Of a stretch of DNA of 64,000 nt, positions 58,155 to 64,000 are shown piece by piece (the first letter of the stretch is position 1; each line of letters begins with the position of its first letter). The notes under the pieces are model-generated. The model did no database searches. It worked only from the letters and a program-made list of their open reading frames with translations, and was not told the origin of the DNA. The stretch is taken from NCBI GenBank assembly GCA_029062165.1, contig JAIDQQ010000023.1, positions 543,889 through 607,888 on the forward strand, in the 5' to 3' direction. The stretch is from Ruminococcus sp. (GTDB lineage Bacteria > Bacillota > Clostridia > Oscillospirales > Ruminococcaceae). Made by a program: the position numbers and the translations under genes.

Positions 58155-59315
58155 ATGAAATTCAGAAACAAAGGAAGAAAGATTTACAAGACAAAAGAAA
58201 AAAATTATTACGGCAAAACACCGTTAGGGAAATTCTTTTCAGCAATACTGACAATAATTCTTATAGGTGGTGTAGGTGTTCTGGGATATAGTGTAGCCGG
58301 TCCTATGATTGACTATTCTCACCGGCAGGGCGACGAAGAACCGATAGAAAAAACCGTCGCTGAACCGGCAGAAGACGTTACTACAGAACCGGTTGTAATG
58401 CTACACGAAAAAACCCCCGAAACTGATGCCTACAGAGGTGTACGCCTAAGCGAGTACGAAATATCAACTCCGGAGGCTATTAAGACCGCTATAGGCAGAA
58501 TACCACAGGAACAGAATATAGAATATATTGAAGTACCGTTGAAACTCTCTGACGGCAGAATTATGTACGCTACTGAATGGACTGAATTTCCGGAACTCGT
58601 TACCGCCGGAATAACACTCAATGAAATAACCCGTACCATAAAGAAAGAGGGTTATAAACCTGTAGCATATATGGATATTTTCGCAGATAATATAATACCG
58701 TCGGTTTACTCGAATTACGGCTACATGGATACCGAAACGCTTACGGCATGGAAAGACGGCAATTCAAAGACATGGGCTTCACCGTATTCGGAAACTTATA
58801 TGAATTACGTGAACTTCATAGCACAGGAAATTTCCGGAGCGGGTTTCGATAAGATAATATGTGGTGACATTAAATTTCCGGACTTCACAGAAAGAGATTT
58901 GATACTTCTTAACGATAACCGTCTTGAAAATCATTTACCGGCACTGTCTTCAACTGCCGATATGCTTTACAGTACCGTAACCGGAAACAATTCCGATATG
59001 CTTATTGAAGTGGATTCCGCTGATATTCTTTCTGGTAAGGCTGATATACTTGACGTTACAGGGAATACACATACAATAGTCCTCGACATAAATCTTGATG
59101 GTATAATTTCCGGCGTGAATACTGGTAGGACAGTATACGAATTTACCGGTACGCCTACGGAAAACATATCAAAAATGCTGTACCTTGTCAGCGGAGATAT
59201 TTCCGGATTTGATGTCATTGTACGTATATCGGGAAATTCATATAATACTTCTGACCTGCTCCGTGCCGTCTGGGATATGGCGGAAACAGGTTACAATTCG
59301 TTTATTTTGGGATAA
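58155..59315 (+). CDS. Membrane-anchored protein with putative glycoside-hydrolase-like (TIM-barrel) ectodomain
   Basis: N-terminal TM segment; RGVRLSEYEI...PVAYMDIFADNIIPS...DKIICGDIKFPDF. Confidence 0.5.
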   Translation: MKFRNKGRKIYKTKEKNYYGKTPLGKFFSAILTIILIGGVGVLGYSVAGPMIDYSHRQGDEEPIEKTVAEPAEDVTTEPVVMLHEKTPETDAYRGVRLSEYEISTPEAIKTAIGRIPQEQNIEYIEVPLKLSDGRIMYATEWTEFPELVTAGITLNEITRTIKKEGYKPVAYMDIFADNIIPSVYSNYGYMDTETLTAWKDGNSKTWASPYSETYMNYVNFIAQEISGAGFDKIICGDIKFPDFTERDLILLNDNRLENHLPALSSTADMLYSTVTGNNSDMLIEVDSADILSGKADILDVTGNTHTIVLDINLDGIISGVNTGRTVYEFTGTPTENISKMLYLVSGDISGFDVIVRISGNSYNTSDLLRAVWDMAETGYNSFILG

Positions 59316-59346
59316 TATTTTTTTACAGAAACGGAGAATTTTTTAA

Positions 59347-60306
59347 ATGGCTGAAAATTTTAAGGTATCACTACAGAAAGTGATTGACGAGTTTAAACTT
59401 GAAACAATCTTCATACACAAGGACGCTAAGGAAGTCATGATTGACGAAAACGACGTAAACAGACCAGGTTTACAGCTTATGGGATTCTATGAGTACTTCA
59501 ATCCGGAGCGTATACAGATTATAGGTAAAATGGAATTTGCCTACCTCTCTACCATAGACGAAAAAACACGTCGTGAACGTCTGCAACTGCTTTTTGCACA
59601 GAGAATACCGGCACTTATAATTACGAGAGAACTTCCGTACTTTGCGGAAATGTTAGAGTTGGCAAAAGAATACGAAGTGCCACTCCTAAGAAGCAAGGAA
59701 AGTACTTCAAACTTCATGTCCGGACTTATAGCGTTTTTAAATCTGAATCTTGCACCGAGAATAACCCGTCACGGCGTACTGATTGAGATTTACGGCGAAG
59801 GTGTTTTCATAACCGGTGAAAGCGGTGTCGGAAAGAGTGAGACAGCTATCGAACTTGTAAAGAGAGGTCACAGACTGGTTGCAGATGATGCCGTTGAAAT
59901 ACGTAAGGTATCTAACATAAGCCTGATAGGCAGTTCACCGGATAATATCCGTCACTTCCTCGAATTAAGAGGTATAGGCATTATCAATGCACGTCGGTTG
60001 TTTGGTATCGGTGCGGTAAAGATGACCGAAGAATTAGACCTCGTTGTAGAGTTGGAACAGTGGGATTCCGGTAAGATGTACGACAGAATGGGTGTAGATA
60101 CGGAATATGTTTCGATACTGGGAGTAAAAGTACCGTCGCTGACGATACCGGTAAAGCCTGGGCGTAATTTAGCGGTAATACTCGAAGTCGCCGCCATGAA
60201 CAACAGACAGAAAAAAATGGGTTATAACGCTGCAACGGAATTACTTCATAAACTCGGTATGCAGTCGGAATCAAAGGAAGTAATACACGATTACGAAACT
60301 TTCTGA
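59347..60306 (+). CDS. hprK: HPr kinase/phosphorylase
   Basis: GVFITGESGVGKSETAIELVKRGHRLVADDAVEI, LELRGIGIINARRLFG. Confidence 0.96.
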   Translation: MAENFKVSLQKVIDEFKLETIFIHKDAKEVMIDENDVNRPGLQLMGFYEYFNPERIQIIGKMEFAYLSTIDEKTRRERLQLLFAQRIPALIITRELPYFAEMLELAKEYEVPLLRSKESTSNFMSGLIAFLNLNLAPRITRHGVLIEIYGEGVFITGESGVGKSETAIELVKRGHRLVADDAVEIRKVSNISLIGSSPDNIRHFLELRGIGIINARRLFGIGAVKMTEELDLVVELEQWDSGKMYDRMGVDTEYVSILGVKVPSLTIPVKPGRNLAVILEVAAMNNRQKKMGYNAATELLHKLGMQSESKEVIHDYETF

Positions 60307-60330
60307 TAAAGAATCAAAAGAGGAGACAAT

Positions 60331-61236
60331 ATGTTAGATATAAATGAACTCACTGAACTATGTTCCGGACTTGACTGTAAAATCATTCCGGAATGTCCGC
60401 TGAATAACTACGTTACTTTCCGGACAGGCGGAAACTGTCGGGCATTGATAAGCATTAACTCACCGGAATCCGCTGTGGAGATTTTAAAATATCTCCGGAG
60501 CAGGAATATAAAATATTTCGTACTCGGTAACGGCAGTAACGTGATACCAGCTGATGAGGGTTTCGACGGCGTTATAATTCTTATGAAAAGCGATTTTTCA
60601 GGAATAGAAGTCACCGGAAATAAAATAGCCTGTCAGTCGGGAGCGTTGCTTTCGACGGTCTGTACGTACGCACAGAAAGCAGGATTATCGGGTATGGAAA
60701 ATCTTTACGGCATACCAGGGACTGTCGGGGGAGCGTTGTACATGAATGCCGGTGCATACGGTACGGAAATATCAGATGTAATAGTTTCCGCCGGATATAT
60801 AGACGATACCGGCAATATACGTACAATAGACCGTAATGACATGGATTTATCATACAGACACAGTATTTTTTCCGGAAAAAATTTACTTATAACTTCTGTA
60901 ACTTTCGGACTTTCAGAGGGTGAACCGGAAGAAATACGCCGTAAGATGTCGGAATGTCTGAATAAGAGACAGTCTAAACAACCGCTTGAATTTGCCAGTG
61001 CCGGAAGTACATTCAAGAGACCGCAAGGCAGTTACGCATCTTTACTGATAGAACAGTGCGGACTTAAAGGACTTACTTACGGTGGCGCACAGGTCAGCGA
61101 AAAACACAGCGGATTTGTCATAAATAAAGGCGGTGCTACCTGTTCAGACGTTCTTACACTCTGCCGGAAAATTCAGGAGACCGTCAGGGAAAAAACAGGT
61201 TATATACTTGAATTAGAGCCAATTATACTTAAATAA
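60331..61236 (+). CDS. murB: UDP-N-acetylenolpyruvoylglucosamine reductase
   Basis: VTFRTGGNC, LGNGSNVI, GIPGTVGGALYMNAGAYGTE, SAGSTFKRP. Confidence 0.95.
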   Translation: MLDINELTELCSGLDCKIIPECPLNNYVTFRTGGNCRALISINSPESAVEILKYLRSRNIKYFVLGNGSNVIPADEGFDGVIILMKSDFSGIEVTGNKIACQSGALLSTVCTYAQKAGLSGMENLYGIPGTVGGALYMNAGAYGTEISDVIVSAGYIDDTGNIRTIDRNDMDLSYRHSIFSGKNLLITSVTFGLSEGEPEEIRRKMSECLNKRQSKQPLEFASAGSTFKRPQGSYASLLIEQCGLKGLTYGGAQVSEKHSGFVINKGGATCSDVLTLCRKIQETVREKTGYILELEPIILK

Positions 61237-61271
61237 TTCTTAATTGTTTTAAAAATCAGGGAGGTAAAAAA

Positions 61272-62138
61272 ATGAATCTGCTGATTATTACCGGAATGTC
61301 CGGTTCAGGAAAATCATGCGTCATGGACGTAATGGAAGATATAGGCTATTACTGCATTGACAATATACCACCTAAATTAATATCACGTTTTGTTGATATA
61401 TGCAGAAAATCAGATATTGACAAGATAGCCGTTGCGGTAGATATACGTACAGGCGATATGTTTACGGAAATATACCGTTCATGGCAGTCGCTGAAAGAAA
61501 ACGAATACCTTGATATAAAAGTACTGTTTCTTGAAGCCGGTGACGAAACATTGATAAAACGTTACAAGGAAACACGTCGCCGACACCCTCTTGACGAAAA
61601 ATTCAATGGTAATCTCCACGACGCTATAAATTACGAAAGAATGCAGTTATCACAGCTCCGTGAAATTGCGGACTATTATATTGACACTTCGGAAATCTCC
61701 ACAGCACAGTTAAAAGAACAGATTAAGGAAACGTTTCTTAACAGTTCGTCGGATTCGCTTATAATAAAAATAATGTCATTCGGATTCAAGTACGGTGTTT
61801 CCACGGAATCAGACCTTGTTTTTGACGTACGTTGTTTACCTAATCCGTATTATATAGAAAGTCTCCGTAATCATACCGGTTGTGATGAGTGCGTAAGGGA
61901 TTACGTAATGAGTTTTGAACAGTCAAGAATATTATTCGACAAGCTGAAAGATTTAATAGACTATCTCATACCGCTGTACGTCCACGAGGGAAAAAGTCAG
62001 TTAGTAATAGCATTCGGGTGTACTGGCGGTAAACACAGGTCAATAACTTTCGCCGAACTCATGGCGAAACATCTTTCAGGTAACTATAAAGTACAGAAAT
62101 ATCACCGTGATATAACCAAAGATAAAAAATTCAGCTGA
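61272..62138 (+). CDS. rapZ: RNase adapter / nucleotide-binding protein RapZ (YvcJ)
   Basis: ITGMSGSGKSCVMDVMEDIGYYCIDNIPP, FGCTGGKHRSI. Confidence 0.95.
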   Translation: MNLLIITGMSGSGKSCVMDVMEDIGYYCIDNIPPKLISRFVDICRKSDIDKIAVAVDIRTGDMFTEIYRSWQSLKENEYLDIKVLFLEAGDETLIKRYKETRRRHPLDEKFNGNLHDAINYERMQLSQLREIADYYIDTSEISTAQLKEQIKETFLNSSSDSLIIKIMSFGFKYGVSTESDLVFDVRCLPNPYYIESLRNHTGCDECVRDYVMSFEQSRILFDKLKDLIDYLIPLYVHEGKSQLVIAFGCTGGKHRSITFAELMAKHLSGNYKVQKYHRDITKDKKFS

Positions 62139-62154
62139 TTCGGGAGGAAAATTT

Positions 62155-63042
62155 ATGTCATTTGCCGAAGATGTCCGTCGGGAAATATGTTCTTCCATAA
62201 GCGACAACAATAAACGTTTTTCGTGTCTGTACGGTATGTTACTTTTCGGACGTGAACTTACACCGGAAAGAATATGTTTTCAGACGGAAAGTAAAATCAC
62301 AGCAGATTTTTTCAGCAGAATTTTCCGTAATGTTTTCCGTATAACACCACCGTGTCGGAAATCGGGAGTACTTTTCAGTTTCGATATATCAGACCGCACC
62401 ATAACTGACGAAGTTTTCCGGACTTATAAATTTATAAACGTCCGTACGATAAATTCTGAGATGATTTTAACCGACAGCATAAGTGCATTGACTGCCGGTA
62501 TATTTCTTGCGTGCGGAAGCGTAAATGACCCTGAAAAAGAATATCACCTTGAATTTTCCGTACCTGAAGAGATTCTCACGGAAGAATTGATAATACTTCT
62601 CAGCGATATAGGCGTAAATGCACGTGCATCACTCCGGAGGGGTCAGCACGTTGTGTACGTCAAGGACAGCGAGGCTATAGAAGATACCTTGACTTTCATA
62701 GGCGCACAGAACTGTACTCTTGAAATAATGAACGTTAAAATATGGAAAGATGTACGTAATAAAGCAAACCGCATAGCTAACTGTGATTCCGCTAATATCG
62801 ACAAAACCGTAAAAGCCTCCGCCCGACAGACCGCCGATATTGAAATTATCCGGAAACATAACGGTCTTGAAAGTCTTTCGCCTGAACTCCGTGAAGTAGC
62901 TGAAATGCGTCTTGAAAATCCGGATATGAGTTTACAGGAAATAGGTGTCAGTCTAAGCAGACCGGTAAGCCGTTCCGGAGTAAATCACCGGTTTAAGAAA
63001 ATAGCTCTTATTGCCGATACCATAAGAAACAATCCGGATTGA
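62155..63042 (+). CDS. whiA: Sporulation/division regulator WhiA
   Basis: MSFAEDVRREIC, RIANCDSANIDKTVKAS, RLENPDMSLQEIGVSLSRPVSRSGVNHRFKKI. Confidence 0.95.
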   Translation: MSFAEDVRREICSSISDNNKRFSCLYGMLLFGRELTPERICFQTESKITADFFSRIFRNVFRITPPCRKSGVLFSFDISDRTITDEVFRTYKFINVRTINSEMILTDSISALTAGIFLACGSVNDPEKEYHLEFSVPEEILTEELIILLSDIGVNARASLRRGQHVVYVKDSEAIEDTLTFIGAQNCTLEIMNVKIWKDVRNKANRIANCDSANIDKTVKASARQTADIEIIRKHNGLESLSPELREVAEMRLENPDMSLQEIGVSLSRPVSRSGVNHRFKKIALIADTIRNNPD

Positions 63043-63059
63043 AAGTGTGGTGATTTTTT

Positions 63060-64000
63060 CTGAAAAACAACGATTTTGTACATCTCCATGTGCATACGGA
63101 GTACAGCTTGCTTGACGGTGCGTGCCGGATAAAAAATTTAATGAAAAGAGTTAAGGAAATAGGACAGGAAGCTGTTGCCATTACTGACCACGGTACAATG
63201 TACGGCGTTATAGATTTCTTCAACGAAGCAAGGAAACACGGTATCAAGGCGATAATAGGTTGTGAAGTTTACGTAGCACCCCGACGGCATACCGATAAGA
63301 ACGGCAGAATAGATTTATCGCCGTATCATCTGATACTGCTGTGCCGTAATAATCAGGGCTATAAAAATCTTGTAAGACTTGTATCAATAGCCGGTACGGA
63401 CGGTTTCTATAACAGACCTCGTGTTGATACTGACCTGCTCCGGAAGTATCATGACGGACTTATATGTTTATCGGGTTGTCTGTATGGTGAGGTGTCAAGA
63501 CTGCTGACCGCCGGAAATTACGACGGTGCAAAGGCAAAAGCCCTTGAATACAGGGAAATTTTCGGAGAGGACAGTTATTTCATAGAGATACAGAATCACC
63601 ATACAGACGAGGAAATACGCATACTACCGCAACTTTACAGGATTTCAGCGGAAACAGGTATACCGCTTGTTGCAACGAATGATGCCCACTATATCGCCGG
63701 AAATGATGCCGAAATGCATGAAATACTATGGTGCATACAGACAGGTCAGCGATATACCGGCGAAGTACGTTCCGGAGAGGCGTATATAAAATCGGCGGAC
63801 GAAATGTCCGGACTTTTTCCGAATCATACCGAAGCGGTCACAAATACTGTGCGTATCGCTGAAATGTGTGACGTTGATTTTCAGACAGGTGGTTTACTTC
63901 TTCCGGAGTTCAGACAGTCCGGCGTTACCGATAACAACGCTTATTTCAGACAGATATGCTATGACGGTATGCACGTAAAATACGGTGATAATCCGGCAAA
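63060..64000 (+). CDS. dnaE: DNA polymerase III alpha subunit, N-terminal part (partial; probable CTG start)
   Basis: KNNDFVHLHVHTEYSLLDGACRIKNLMKRVKEIGQEAVAITDHGTMYGVIDFF PHP domain; frame open to window end. Confidence 0.93.
   Translation, partial: MKNNDFVHLHVHTEYSLLDGACRIKNLMKRVKEIGQEAVAITDHGTMYGVIDFFNEARKHGIKAIIGCEVYVAPRRHTDKNGRIDLSPYHLILLCRNNQGYKNLVRLVSIAGTDGFYNRPRVDTDLLRKYHDGLICLSGCLYGEVSRLLTAGNYDGAKAKALEYREIFGEDSYFIEIQNHHTDEEIRILPQLYRISAETGIPLVATNDAHYIAGNDAEMHEILWCIQTGQRYTGEVRSGEAYIKSADEMSGLFPNHTEAVTNTVRIAEMCDVDFQTGGLLLPEFRQSGVTDNNAYFRQICYDGMHVKYGDNPA

Overview
The window is a contiguous piece of a low-GC Firmicutes chromosome. The internal dockerin, the GH9/GH16 enzyme and the Thr-rich linkers suggest a Ruminococcus-like, cellulosome-bearing organism. 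Housekeeping content: a queuosine cluster (queD-queE-folE start), Kef-type antiporter, fruK-like kinase, pyruvate formate-lyase, meso-DAP dehydrogenase, hisS-aspS, a complete V/A-type ATPase operon (53.4-53.8 kb interrupted by repeats), rpsO-pnp, rpe, hprK-murB-rapZ-whiA and the start of dnaE. Accessory content: a sensory-type [FeFe]-hydrogenase-like protein, an AraC regulator plus a GH9-dockerin-GH16 enzyme, a BrnT/BrnA-like toxin-antitoxin pair, a MarR/heterodimeric ABC exporter, a Pnkp/Hen1 RNA-repair operon divergent from a kinase/PP2C/TerD/AIM24 stress module, and an ECF sigma/Thr-rich membrane protein pair. The strongest candidates for something unusual are: (1) a naturally split pyruvate formate-lyase (catalytic chain, small acidic ORF, free glycyl-radical domain); (2) the RNA-repair plus Ter-like signalling locus; (3) a riboregulated queD leader; (4) tandem hairpins with a conserved loop in front of a probably Na+-type V-ATPase; (5) several stacked short-period tandem arrays and a dispersed AT-rich repeat family; (6) apparent avoidance of GATC. 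No tRNA, rRNA, CRISPR array or transposase was recognised. All identifications are from reading the sequence; no database search was run.
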